From: Rhodobiaceae bacterium
Lineage (GTDB): Bacteria; Pseudomonadota; Alphaproteobacteria; Rhizobiales; Tepidamorphaceae
Reading direction: 5' to 3'
Assembly (NCBI GenBank): GCA_020637985.1
Contig: JACKJK010000014.1
Coordinates: 1 to 60,209, forward strand
Length of the DNA stretch: 60,209 nucleotides
Shown here one piece after another: positions 33,728 through 41,997 of the stretch (position 1 is its first letter; each line of letters opens with the position of its first letter). The notes beneath the pieces were generated by a model. That model searched no databases. It was not told the origin of the DNA and saw nothing but the letters and a program-made list of their open reading frames with translations. The position numbers and the translations under genes are program-made.

Positions 33728-34201
33728 ATGAAGAATTCACATCTGTCCATTGACACGATGGATCGTGCGATTCTGCTGGCGATGCAGCGGGACGGCCGGC
33801 TGACCAACGCCGAGCTCGCCGAGCGCGTCGGCCTGTCGCCATCGGCTTGCCTGCGCCGGGTCAGGCTGCTGGAGGAACGCGGCCTGATCGCCTCCTATGC
33901 CGCGATCCTCGACCAGCGCGCCTGCGGCCTTCCCGGGACGGCCTTCGTGCACATCTCGCTGGAGCAGCAGGGCAGGGCGGCGCTCGACGCCTTCGAGCGC
34001 GCCATCGCACGGGTGCCGGAAATCCTCGAATGCCATCTGCTGGCCGGCCAGTCGGACTACCTCGTGCGCGTCGTCTACCGCGATGCCGGAGATCTAGAAC
34101 GTATCCATTCGGAGACGCTGACCCAGCTTCCCGGCGTCACCCGCGTCCAGTCGACACTGACCTTGCGCACGGTGAAGAAGACCACCGCGCTACCGATCTG
34201 A
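33728..34201 (+). CDS. aldR: Lrp/AsnC family regulator, probable AldR
   Basis: A 157-residue protein. Residues 8-60 form the AsnC-type helix-turn-helix ('DRAILLAMQRDGRLTNAELAERVGLSPSACLRRVRLLEERGLI'). Residues 70-150 are the RAM effector and oligomerisation domain ('PEILECHLLAGQSDYLVRVVYRDAGDLERIHSETLTQLPGVTRVQSTLTLRTVKKT'). Divergent pairing with ald suggests it senses alanine and controls ald, and probably itself. The AldR name rests on this context. ATG 33728 has no strong ribosome site. Confidence 0.9.
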   Translation: MKNSHLSIDTMDRAILLAMQRDGRLTNAELAERVGLSPSACLRRVRLLEERGLIASYAAILDQRACGLPGTAFVHISLEQQGRAALDAFERAIARVPEILECHLLAGQSDYLVRVVYRDAGDLERIHSETLTQLPGVTRVQSTLTLRTVKKTTALPI

Positions 34202-34203
34202 CC

Positions 34204-35307
34204 TTATCCGTCGATGATGTCGGTCGAGGTTATGTCGATGCCGTAGCCCGACAGGCCGACGTAATGGCGTTCGCGCGAGGTGACGAGGCGGATCGTCGAG
34301 ACGCCGAGATCGTTGAGGATCTGTGCACCCAGCCCGATCTCGCGCCACTGTTCGCCGCGCTCGGATGCCGAACCGTGGCCTTCCTCGCCCAGCGGCGGCC
34401 GTGGCCGCTCCGAGGCGCGCGAGACGCCGACGGAGCCCTCGCGCAGGTAGATGACGACGCCGCGCCCGCCCCTGGCGATCCGCTCGACGATGGTGCGCAG
34501 GTGCGCCCCCTCGAAGACGTCCTCGATGACCGATTCAAGGTGCAGGCGCACCGGCACGTCGCGCCCGTCGCGGATGTCGCCGAAGACGATGGCGAGATGC
34601 TGCATCGGGTCCCATGGCGTCGCGTAGGTGATCGCCGTCGCAGGCCCGGCGAAGGTCTCGATGCGGCTCTCCGCGATCCGCTCGACGAGGCGCTCGTTGC
34701 GCTGGCGGTAGGAGATCAGGTCCGCCACCGACAGCACCTTCAATCCATGCTGCTCGGCGAAGTCGTAGACCTGTTGTCCCTTCTTCACCGTACCGTCGTC
34801 GTTGACCAGTTCGCAGATGACGCCGACCGGCGGCAGGCCCGCGAGGCTACACAGGTCGACGGCGGCTTCCGTGTGCCCGGAGCGCATCAGCACGCCGCCT
34901 TCCTTGGCGACCAGCGGGAAGATGTGGCCCGGCCGCACGAAGTCCTCTGCAGCGCAGTTGCCGTTGGCAAGCGCCCGCGCGGTCGCCGTGCGGTCTTCCG
35001 CCGAGATGCCGGTGGTGGTGCCGTGCCGGTAGTCGATGGTGACGGTGAACGCGGTGCCGTGAGGACTGTCGTTGTCGGCGACCATCGCGTCGAGCTTCAG
35101 CCGCCGCGCATCGGCGCGCGTCATCGGCGTGCACACGATGCCGCAGGTATGGCGGATGATGAAGGCCATCTTCTCCGGTGTGCAAAGACTCGCCGCGATG
35201 ACGAGGTCGCCCTCGTTCTCGCGGTCGTCGTCGTCGGTGACGACGACGATCTCGCCGGCCTCGAAGGCGCGGATGGCTTCGGCTACGCGCGTCTGGTCGC
35301 TGGTCAT
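34204..35307 (-). CDS. ribB: 3,4-dihydroxy-2-butanone-4-phosphate synthase with degenerate GTP cyclohydrolase II half
   Basis: A 367-residue protein. The N-terminal RibB domain (1-205) is intact: 'VVVTDDDDRENEGDLVIAA', 'HTCGIVCTPMT', 'HGTAFTVTIDYRHGTTTGISAEDRTAT' and 'RSGHTEAAVDLC'. It converts ribulose 5-phosphate to the four-carbon riboflavin precursor. The C-terminal part (210-367) is RibA-like ('VPVRLHLESVIEDVFEG', 'RGVVIYLREG', 'IGLGAQILNDLGVSTIRLVTS') but lacks the zinc-binding Cys cluster and the catalytic segment of GTP cyclohydrolase II. It should therefore not make the pyrimidine precursor. This matches the RibBX type described in other proteobacteria. It follows aroC by 18 bases. 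Confidence 0.93.
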   Translation of the reverse strand: MTSDQTRVAEAIRAFEAGEIVVVTDDDDRENEGDLVIAASLCTPEKMAFIIRHTCGIVCTPMTRADARRLKLDAMVADNDSPHGTAFTVTIDYRHGTTTGISAEDRTATARALANGNCAAEDFVRPGHIFPLVAKEGGVLMRSGHTEAAVDLCSLAGLPPVGVICELVNDDGTVKKGQQVYDFAEQHGLKVLSVADLISYRQRNERLVERIAESRIETFAGPATAITYATPWDPMQHLAIVFGDIRDGRDVPVRLHLESVIEDVFEGAHLRTIVERIARGGRGVVIYLREGSVGVSRASERPRPPLGEEGHGSASERGEQWREIGLGAQILNDLGVSTIRLVTSRERHYVGLSGYGIDITSTDIIDG

Positions 35308-35325
35308 GGGAATGCCTTGCTGGAA

Positions 35326-36420
35326 CTACACCCGGCCGGTCTGGCCGCGGTGACGCAGATAGTGGTCGGCGAGCACGATGGCCAGCATCGCTTCGCCGAC
35401 GGGGACCGCCCTGATGCCGACACACGGGTCGTGCCGGCCCCTGGTGACGACCTCGGTGTCCTCGCCCGCTGCGGTCACGGAGCGCCGAGGCGTCAGGATC
35501 GAGGAGGTCGGCTTGACCGCGAAACGGGCGACGACCGGCTGGCCGGTCGAGATGCCGCCGAGGATGCCACCGGCGTTGTTGGACAGGAACTGCGGGCCAC
35601 CTTCGTTGCTGGTACGCATCTCGTCGGCGTTCTCCTCGCCGGTCAGTTCGGCGGACGCAAAACCCGCGCCGATCTCCACGCCCTTGACCGCGTTGATCGA
35701 CATCATCGCCGAGGCGATGTCCTGGTCGAGCTTGCCGTAGACCGGCGCGCCGAGCCCTGCCGGCACGCCCTCGGCCACGACCTCGATCACCGCGCCGATG
35801 GAGGAGCCTGCCTTGCGGATGGTGTCGAGGTAGTCGGCCCACGCCTCCGCCGCCTTCGCGTCGGGGCAGAAGAACGGGTTGCGGGAAACCTCGTCCCAGT
35901 CCCAGTTGTCGCGATCGATCTTGTGCGGGCCTATCTGCACAAGCGCGCCGCGCACGCTGACGCCCGGCACCACCTTGCGCGCAACCGCGCCGGCGGCGAC
36001 GCGGGCCGCCGTCTCGCGCGCGGAACTGCGCCCGCCGCCGCGGTAGTCGCGCACGCCATACTTGGTGTCGTAGGTGAAGTCGGCGTGGCCGGGCCGGTAG
36101 CGGTCTCGGATCTCCGAATAGTCCTTGGAGCGCTGGTCGGTGTTGCGGATCATGAGCGCGATCGGCGTGCCCGTCGTCACCTGTCCGCCGGTGCGCTCGT
36201 CCTCGAACACGCCCGACAGGATCTCCACCGCGTCGTCCTCGCGCCGCTGGGTCGTGAAGCGCGACTGGCCGGGTTTGCGCCGGTCGAGATCGGCCTGAAT
36301 GTCTTCAGCCGTCAGCGCGATGCCGGGCGGGCAGCCGTCGACCACGCAGCCGAGCGCCACCCCGTGGCTCTCGCCAAAGGTCGTGACGCGGAAGAGATGG
36401 CCGAACGTGTTGTGCGACAT
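35326..36420 (-). CDS. aroC: Chorismate synthase
   Basis: A 364-residue FMN-dependent enzyme that makes chorismate from EPSP, the last step of the shikimate pathway. Signatures are 'MSHNTFGHLFRVTTFGESHGVALGCVVDGCPPGI' at the start, 'DYRGGGRSSARETAARVAAGAVA' with the phosphate-binding Arg residues, and 'FAVKPTSSILTPRRSV' near the end. Length is normal. It is upstream of ribB on the minus strand, and 154 bases separate it from the divergent DUF2946-like gene. Confidence 0.97.
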   Translation of the reverse strand: MSHNTFGHLFRVTTFGESHGVALGCVVDGCPPGIALTAEDIQADLDRRKPGQSRFTTQRREDDAVEILSGVFEDERTGGQVTTGTPIALMIRNTDQRSKDYSEIRDRYRPGHADFTYDTKYGVRDYRGGGRSSARETAARVAAGAVARKVVPGVSVRGALVQIGPHKIDRDNWDWDEVSRNPFFCPDAKAAEAWADYLDTIRKAGSSIGAVIEVVAEGVPAGLGAPVYGKLDQDIASAMMSINAVKGVEIGAGFASAELTGEENADEMRTSNEGGPQFLSNNAGGILGGISTGQPVVARFAVKPTSSILTPRRSVTAAGEDTEVVTRGRHDPCVGIRAVPVGEAMLAIVLADHYLRHRGQTGRV

Positions 36421-36574
36421 GGTCTGAACGGCTCCGGAAGTGAAGCTCAGCGGTTCTAGGTGAGGGCGGCGTGCGCGTCAAACGGCGCTTGCGGAAATTG
36501 CGCTTGCGGCATTTTCGCACCTGCGGACGGGCAGGCGTTGACCGTGCGGCTGGCTTGGATAATGTCCGCGCGAC

Positions 36575-36961
36575 ATGAACCCGTTGCGCGCGCGCCATTT
36601 CCGGATCGTCGCCGCGGCCGCCTTTCTTCTGGCAGCCGTGCTCAATCCCTTCGTCTTCCGGCTCGCCGCGCCAAGCGCCAGCGCGGTCGACCTGGCGGCC
36701 TTCGCACTGCCCGACGGCTCGCTTCCCGAGCTCTGCCTGGCCTCCGATTTCGGCGCCCAGGGCGGCAAGTCGGTCCACTCCCATTGCGACTTCTGCCGCC
36801 TGATTGCGCTGCCGGGCCTGCCCGAAGGCCGAAGCGACCTGCTCGGTACCCGCATCGCGTTTTCCGCCGTCGCCTACGCGCCGCAGGTTCGCGCCCTGTC
36901 GCGCCAGCATCGCGTGCAAGCCGCGCATGCCCGCGGCCCGCCACTCTCCGTCTTCGCCTGA
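36575..36961 (+). CDS. DUF2946-like exported protein, probably copper-related
   Basis: A 128-residue protein with a signal or membrane segment at 9-40 ('FRIVAAAAFLLAAVLNPFVFRLAAP'). A Cys/His patch 'SVHSHCDFCRLIALPGLP' (about 66-84) matches the metal-motif region of DUF2946 proteins. These are usually found with copper-handling genes in proteobacteria. The next gene is a PCuAC copper chaperone 100 bases downstream on the same strand, which supports a copper role. The family has no proven function, and the match rests on that motif and the size. Confidence 0.7.
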   Translation: MNPLRARHFRIVAAAAFLLAAVLNPFVFRLAAPSASAVDLAAFALPDGSLPELCLASDFGAQGGKSVHSHCDFCRLIALPGLPEGRSDLLGTRIAFSAVAYAPQVRALSRQHRVQAAHARGPPLSVFA

Positions 36962-37061
36962 ACGACTGAAAACAGCCGCCTGCACCGCCCGCGCGGTTCC
37001 CCCGCGATTGGCAGGCCGGCAAGACGCAAACGACTTCAATACTGCTGAAAGGACGATGCTC

Positions 37062-37613
37062 ATGACTGGCATCATTTCGCGCCGGATCGCCTCCGGCATG
37101 CGCGCCATTGCGCTCGCCGCGGCCGTTGCCGCGGGTTCCCTCGCATCCATGGCCGGCGAAAGCCGCGCCGCGGAGCACATGCTCGGCGCGCTCAAGCTCG
37201 ACACCCCGTGGACCCGCGCCACCCCGCCCGCCGCCAAGGTCGGCGGCGGCTATGTCGCCATCACCAACACCGGCTCCGAACCCGACCGCTTCGTCGCGGC
37301 CGCCGCCGATTTCGCCGGCCGCGTCGAAATCCACGAGATGAAGATGGACGGCGGCGTCATGGTCATGCGCCCGCTCGCCGACGGCATCGAGATCAAGCCC
37401 GGCGAAACCGTCGAGCTCAAGCCCGGTGGCTTCCACATCATGTTCATGATGCTGAAGGAGCCGCTCGTGGAGGGCGAGACCCGCAAGGTGAAGCTCATGT
37501 TCGAGAAGGCCGGCGAGATCGAGCTCGACTTCCCCGTCGCCCCAGTCGGTTCCAAGATGCCGGCGGGCATGGACCACTCCGGCCACATGCAGATGAACCA
37601 GAGCGGTAACTGA
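37062..37613 (+). CDS. Periplasmic copper chaperone, PCuAC family
   Basis: A 183-residue exported protein with a signal peptide through about residue 37 ('GESRAAEH'). The copper-binding site is formed by His91, Met102, His125 and Met127 ('VEIHEMKMDGGVMVMRPL' and 'GGFHIMFMML'), close to the family H-x10-M-x21-H-x-M motif. The C-terminal tail adds 'MPAGMDHSGHMQMNQSGN', a Met/His-rich second copper site typical of proteobacterial homologues. PCuAC delivers Cu(I) to the CuA or CuB centre of cytochrome c oxidase. ATG 37062 is chosen because AAAGGA lies 8 bases upstream; another in-frame ATG at 37056 is too close. Confidence 0.93.
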   Translation: MTGIISRRIASGMRAIALAAAVAAGSLASMAGESRAAEHMLGALKLDTPWTRATPPAAKVGGGYVAITNTGSEPDRFVAAAADFAGRVEIHEMKMDGGVMVMRPLADGIEIKPGETVELKPGGFHIMFMMLKEPLVEGETRKVKLMFEKAGEIELDFPVAPVGSKMPAGMDHSGHMQMNQSGN

Positions 37614-37656
37614 CCGCGACCCAAATGCCGGGGCGCCGGGCTCGGGGTTCAGTCCC

Positions 37657-38286
37657 CTAGACCCAGCGCCCCGTGCCGTTCTCGATCACGTATATCTTTT
37701 CCTGGGTCGGAGGGCCGTCGAACAGGCTTGGATGATCGCCCTCGACCATGGCGCGGAAGACGCGGATGACGCCGCCATGGCAGACCGCGACCGTCGGCCT
37801 ATCGAGGGACACAAGCCACGGCGCGACCCGCTCGGCGAGCATGATGTAGCTTTCCCCGTTCGGCGGCCTCGCGCCCCAGCGGTCGTCCTTGCGCGAACGG
37901 TAGGCGGCGCGGTCATGGACCTTCAGTTCGTCCATGGTGAAGCCTTCCCAGTCGCCGAAGCTCGCTTCCGCGATCCGTTTCTCGAGGGCGAAGGCGTCTG
38001 GGTCGATGTCAAGCTGGCGGCGCACGATCTGCATGGTTTCGACCGCCCGCTCAAGCGGGCTGCACACGAAGTCCCAGCCTTCACCGGCGCCGATGTGCCG
38101 GGCGAGCGTTTCACCGTTTCGCCGCGCCTGTTCGCGGCCGATGTCATTGAGTGGGATGTCGCGCTGGCCCTGCAGCCGGCCTTCCGCGTTCCAGTCGGTC
38201 TGGCCGTGGCGGATGGCGATCAGCGGCACGCGGATCTGCGGGACCGCGAACGGCGGCGCGACGAATGTGCTGGTTTGCTGACCCAT
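37657..38286 (-). CDS. Histidine phosphatase family protein
   Basis: A 209-residue phosphoglycerate-mutase-like phosphatase. The RHG motif is 'LIAIRHGQTDWNAEGRLQGQ', with catalytic His27. The acid/base Glu is in 'IAEASFGDWEGF', and the second His is in 'VAVCHGGVIRVFRAMVEGD'. The enzyme is probably a cofactor-independent broad phosphatase rather than a glycolytic mutase. ATG 38286 shares one base with the stop codon of the upstream oxidoreductase gene, so translation is coupled. This gene next to fabI is a familiar rhizobial arrangement. Confidence 0.9.
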   Translation of the reverse strand: MGQQTSTFVAPPFAVPQIRVPLIAIRHGQTDWNAEGRLQGQRDIPLNDIGREQARRNGETLARHIGAGEGWDFVCSPLERAVETMQIVRRQLDIDPDAFALEKRIAEASFGDWEGFTMDELKVHDRAAYRSRKDDRWGARPPNGESYIMLAERVAPWLVSLDRPTVAVCHGGVIRVFRAMVEGDHPSLFDGPPTQEKIYVIENGTGRWV

Positions 38287-39290
38287 CAGACCTTCAGCAC
38301 CAGCTTGCCGAAGTTGCCGCCGGTGTAGAGCAGGTTGAGGACGTCCGGGTAGGCGTCGATGCCGCCCTCGCGCACGTCCTCGCGCATCTTCAGCCGGCCC
38401 TCGGCGTGCCATGTGCCGAGCGCCTCGGCGGCCTGCGCATATTGCCTGATGAAGTCGAACACGATGAAGCCGCGCACGTTCAGCCGGTTGACGAGGATGG
38501 AGCGGTAGCTGAACGGCCCCGGCACCGGCGTCGTCGAATTGTAGGCCGAGATCAGCCCGCAGATGGCGACGCGGCCACGGAAGTTCATCAGCGACAGGCA
38601 GGTGTCGTGAATTTCGCCGCCGACGTTCTCGAACAGCACGTCGATGCCGTCCGGACAGGCGGCCTTGAGATCGCCGCGCAGGTTTCCGCCCTTGTAGTCG
38701 ACGCAGGCGTCGAACCCGAGCTCGCCGGTGACGTAGGCGCATTTCTCCGCCCCGCCCGCAATGCCGACGGCGCGGCAGCCCATGATCTTCGCGATCTGCC
38801 CGACGATGGAGCCGACCGCGCCCGACGCCGCCGACACTACGACCGTCTCGCCGGACTTGGGTACGGCCACTTCATGCAGGCCGAAATAGGCGGTCATGCC
38901 CGGCATGCCGAGCCCGCCGATCCAGCGTTGCGGCGGTGCCTTGGACACGTCGACCTTGATAACGCCGGTCCCGTCGGACACCGCGAGGCGTTGCACGCCG
39001 AGCAGGCCGGTGACCGTGTCGCCGTCCCGGAAGTCGGCGTTGCGCGAGGCCTCAACCGTGCCCACGGCGAAACCGCGCATGACATCGCCGATGGCGACCG
39101 GCGGCACGTAGGATTTCGCGTCGTTCAGCCAGCCGCGCATCGCCGGATCGAGCGAGATATGCGAGATGCGCACGCGGAACTGGCCGTCGGCCGGCTCGGG
39201 AACGGTCTCGTCGGCAATGTCGAAATTCGCACGCGTCACCATCCCCACCGGGCGTGACTTCAGGCGAACGGTGCGGTTGGTTTCAGGCAT
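38286..39290 (-). CDS. NADP-dependent MDR oxidoreductase (CurA/PTGR-like)
   Basis: A 334-residue medium-chain reductase without zinc sites. It begins 'TNRTVRLKSRPVGMVTRANFDI', typical of the CurA/leukotriene B4 dehydrogenase-like group. It has the dinucleotide loop 'VVVSAASGAVGSIVGQIAKIMGCRAVGIAGG' and the 'GLISAYN' and 'RGFIVFDF' segments conserved in that group. Relatives reduce alpha,beta-unsaturated ketones and aldehydes using NADPH. It lies between fabI and the phosphatase gene in one minus-strand unit. The physiological substrate is unknown. Confidence 0.9.
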   Translation of the reverse strand: MPETNRTVRLKSRPVGMVTRANFDIADETVPEPADGQFRVRISHISLDPAMRGWLNDAKSYVPPVAIGDVMRGFAVGTVEASRNADFRDGDTVTGLLGVQRLAVSDGTGVIKVDVSKAPPQRWIGGLGMPGMTAYFGLHEVAVPKSGETVVVSAASGAVGSIVGQIAKIMGCRAVGIAGGAEKCAYVTGELGFDACVDYKGGNLRGDLKAACPDGIDVLFENVGGEIHDTCLSLMNFRGRVAICGLISAYNSTTPVPGPFSYRSILVNRLNVRGFIVFDFIRQYAQAAEALGTWHAEGRLKMREDVREGGIDAYPDVLNLLYTGGNFGKLVLKV

Positions 39291-39307
39291 GCGTGTGTCC
39301 CGGCTGG

Positions 39308-40129
39308 TCAGACGGTCGAGATGTCCGGCGCGTCGACGGCCTTCATGCCGACAACGTGGTAGCCGCTGTCGACATGGTGCACCTCGCCGGTCACCCCGCG
39401 TCCCAGGTCGGACAGCAGGTAGAGGGCGGACGCCCCGACTTCCTCGATGGTCACCGTGCGCTTGAGCGCCGAATTGTACTCGTTCCACTTCAGGATGTAG
39501 CGGAAGTCGCCGATGCCTGACGCCGCGAGCGTCTTGATCGGCCCCGCCGAGATGGCGTTGACGCGGATGCCGCTGCCGCCAAGGTCGACGGCGAGGTAGC
39601 GCACACTGGCTTCGAGCGCTGCCTTTGCGACGCCCATCACGTTGTAGTGCGGCATCACCTTTTCGGCGCCGTAATAGGTCAGCGTCAGCAGCGAACCGCC
39701 GTCGCTCATCAGCTTTTCCGCCCGCTGCGCGATCGCCGTGAAGGAGTAGCAGGAAATCAGCAGCGATTTCGTGAAGTTGCCCTCGCTGGTGTCGACATAG
39801 CGCCCGGTCAGTTCTTCCTTGTCGGAAAACGCGATGGCGTGCACGAGGAAGTCGAGCTTGCCCCATTGCCTCTCGATCTCGGCGAACACCGCGTCGATTG
39901 ATGCCGCGTCGGTGACGTCGCAATGGCCCGCCAGGATGCCGCCGACCTCGGCCGCCAGCGGTTCGACGCGCTTCTTCAGCGCATCGCCCTGGTAGGTGAA
40001 AGCGAGTTCCGCGCCGGCATCGGCGCAAGCCTTGGCGATGCCCCAGGCGATGGAACGGTTGTTGGCGACACCCATGACAAGGCCGCGCTTTCCGGCCATC
40101 AGGTTGGCGGTGGGATTGCTCTCTGACAT
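39308..40129 (-). CDS. fabI: Enoyl-[acyl-carrier-protein] reductase (NADH)
   Basis: A 273-residue SDR-fold enzyme that reduces trans-2-enoyl-ACP in the last step of each fatty-acid elongation cycle. The nucleotide turn is 'GLVMGVANNRSIAWGIAKACADAGAELAFTYQG'. The catalytic Tyr-x6-Lys is 'PHYNVMGVAK'. 'GDFRYILKWNEYNSALKRTVTIEEVG' and 'HHVDSGYHVVGMKAVDAPDIS' are the rhizobial FabI1 end. It is the triclosan-target family. It is followed by the MDR reductase 17 bases downstream. Confidence 0.96.
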   Translation of the reverse strand: MSESNPTANLMAGKRGLVMGVANNRSIAWGIAKACADAGAELAFTYQGDALKKRVEPLAAEVGGILAGHCDVTDAASIDAVFAEIERQWGKLDFLVHAIAFSDKEELTGRYVDTSEGNFTKSLLISCYSFTAIAQRAEKLMSDGGSLLTLTYYGAEKVMPHYNVMGVAKAALEASVRYLAVDLGGSGIRVNAISAGPIKTLAASGIGDFRYILKWNEYNSALKRTVTIEEVGASALYLLSDLGRGVTGEVHHVDSGYHVVGMKAVDAPDISTV

Positions 40130-40275
40130 GCGCTATCGGACTTTCTCGAACGGAATGCGGTAAGCAACTGAATTGCGCGCGCACGGCGAATGCCCGCACG
40201 CCGGCACGTCAACCTGTCTTATACAAGCCGCGTTGCCGTCTCAAGACACCGATCGGGATAGCGTTCAGCCGCGGC

Positions 40276-41253
40276 CTAGCCGCGCGTGTCGCCGGCGATG
40301 GCCGCCCGGCTCTTCTCCATCAGAGCTTCGAGCTCCGGATCGGCTGGTTCGGGCAGCTGGATCTGCAGCGTCACCAGCAGGTCGCCGTGCCCGCCGCCCT
40401 TCTTCGCCAGCCCCTTGCCCTTCAGCCGCATCGTGCGCCCGCTGCTGGTGCCCTTCGGCACCGCGATGTCGGCCTGACCGCTCAGCGTGCGGATGCGCAC
40501 CTTGCCACCCAGCACCGCATCGGCCAGCGGCACGGGCTGGTCGAGGCGCAGGTCGTCGCCATCGACGCGGAAGTTCTTGTGCGGCGCGATCTTCACCGTC
40601 AGGCGCACGTCGCCGCGCCGCCCGCTCAGCGGATCTGTGGCGCCCTGGCCCTTCAGGCGCAGCTCGGTTCCGCTGCGCGTACCTGCCGGGATGTTGATGT
40701 CGAGCGTGCGCCCGTCCGGCAGGAGGACGCGCGCCTTGTTGCCCGATTCCAGGTCTTCCAGGCTCAGCGTCGCCTCGGCCTTGACGTCGGCGACCTTCTG
40801 CGCCCGCACGCCGCCCATCGGATCCCCGCCGCCGGCGAACCCGCCAGCGCCGCCGCGCCGGCCGGCGCCGAAGGCATTGAGGATGTCGGCGAATGCATCG
40901 CCCGCGTCGAACTCCCCGCCACCGCCGCCGCGCGAGGTGCGCCAGGTGAATGTGCGCCCGCCACCGGGGCCGCCGGCACCGCCGCCAAAGCCGCCGCCGC
41001 GCGGGTCGAAGCCTGCAAAGCGCGGGTTGCCGTCGGCATCGATCTCGCCGCGGTCGAACTGGCCGCGCTTGTCCTTGTCCGACAGCAGCTCGTAGGCCGC
41101 GTTCAGCTCGGCAAAACGCGACTGCGCGTTCGGGTCGTCCTTGTTGGCGTCGGGATGATGCTTCTTGGCAAGCTTGCGGTAGGCCGATTTCAGCTCGGCC
41201 GCGCTTGCCGACTTGTCGAGGCCAAGAACCTTGTAGGGATCACGGGTCGCCAT
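40276..41253 (-). CDS. J-domain protein, CbpA type
   Basis: A 325-residue DnaJ-like co-chaperone. The J domain (residues 5-69) has the HPD motif at 33-35 ('LAKKHHPDANKDD'). A Gly-rich segment spans about 86-148. No CxxCxGxG zinc repeats are present, so it is a type B (CbpA-like) protein. The C-terminal peptide-binding domains follow ('ATLSLEDLESGNKARVLLPDGRTLDINIPAGTRSGTELRLKGQG' and 'PVPLADAVLGGKVRIRTLSGQADIAVPKGTSSGRTMRLKGKG'). It would stimulate DnaK ATPase. It sits between fabI and a lipoprotein gene, an order known from rhizobia. Confidence 0.93.
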   Translation of the reverse strand: MATRDPYKVLGLDKSASAAELKSAYRKLAKKHHPDANKDDPNAQSRFAELNAAYELLSDKDKRGQFDRGEIDADGNPRFAGFDPRGGGFGGGAGGPGGGRTFTWRTSRGGGGGEFDAGDAFADILNAFGAGRRGGAGGFAGGGDPMGGVRAQKVADVKAEATLSLEDLESGNKARVLLPDGRTLDINIPAGTRSGTELRLKGQGATDPLSGRRGDVRLTVKIAPHKNFRVDGDDLRLDQPVPLADAVLGGKVRIRTLSGQADIAVPKGTSSGRTMRLKGKGLAKKGGGHGDLLVTLQIQLPEPADPELEALMEKSRAAIAGDTRG

Positions 41254-41433
41254 CGTCTCGAACCAGCACTCTCTCGCTTCGAATCGTTGCCGCCTCCGCG
41301 CAGCATGCAGCGGCTATCGGCAACCTATGCATTTTGAGCGATATGTTGTGGTGATCGCGCGCAAAAGCAAGCGCTTGGCACAAAATGGCCGTGGCGCATC
41401 GTGCCGATCCCGAAGTCTGGGTGCCGAAACGCC

Positions 41434-41895
41434 CTAGAGCGGCGTGACCGACCAGCCGCTGGCGCCAACGGGGCAGGCTTCCGACAGCATTTCGTCGGCG
41501 CGTCCGGAGCCTTGCGCGGTGATGGCGACACGCCGGCACCGCCGTCCGTCGCCTGCCGTCAGCGTTGCGATCGGCGTTACCGTGCCGGCGACGATATGCC
41601 CGCCCTTCCAGTTGACGCGCTCGCCGTCCTCCCGGTCGATCAGCGCCGTCACCAGCGCCGTCTTCAGCGCCGGCCAGGCATCGTTGCCGACGAAGGAAAC
41701 GAGATGCGGCGCCTCGACGGTCGTCGATCCGCTCAGCGATGGAATGATCGACCCGGTACGTTCTGAAAGCGACAGGCTGCTTAGCGACATGGAACACGCC
41801 GCCAGCGTGCCGGCGAGGGTGGCGGCGGCGGTAGTCCTCGCCAACGCGCCGAGCCTCTTGTATATGACGTCGCTGAACATCTGCGGGCGGTCCAT
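41434..41895 (-). CDS. Small lipoprotein, probable RT0821/Lpp0805-like surface protein
   Basis: A 153-residue protein. The N-terminus has a hydrophobic stretch ending in a lipobox, 'AGTLAAC', with lipidation expected at Cys34. The mature part includes 'WPALKTALVTALIDREDGERVNWKGGHIVAGTVTPI', 'RRCRRVAITAQGSG' and a second Cys near the end, so the Cys residues at about 110 and 140 may be linked by a disulfide. The C-terminal half resembles the RT0821/Lpp0805 surface-protein family that lies near pdxH in Rhizobiales. Function is unknown. The first 20 residues before the hydrophobic core are longer than usual; a shorter start from ATG at residue 6 is possible. Confidence 0.72.
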   Translation of the reverse strand: MDRPQMFSDVIYKRLGALARTTAAATLAGTLAACSMSLSSLSLSERTGSIIPSLSGSTTVEAPHLVSFVGNDAWPALKTALVTALIDREDGERVNWKGGHIVAGTVTPIATLTAGDGRRCRRVAITAQGSGRADEMLSEACPVGASGWSVTPL

Positions 41896-41997
41896 AGCGG
41901 CCTTGAACTTCCTTCGGCCCCCGCCAGATCACGAATTCTGCACGTCAATTGCGGCATAACGCGGCAAACTGTGCGCACGGAACGATCCGAGGCGGCC

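Noticed and set aside
33847..36459. An 870-codon plus-strand open frame across ribB and aroC
   Set aside because: Both minus-strand genes have clear catalytic motifs, and the plus-strand translation is compositionally biased with no domain.
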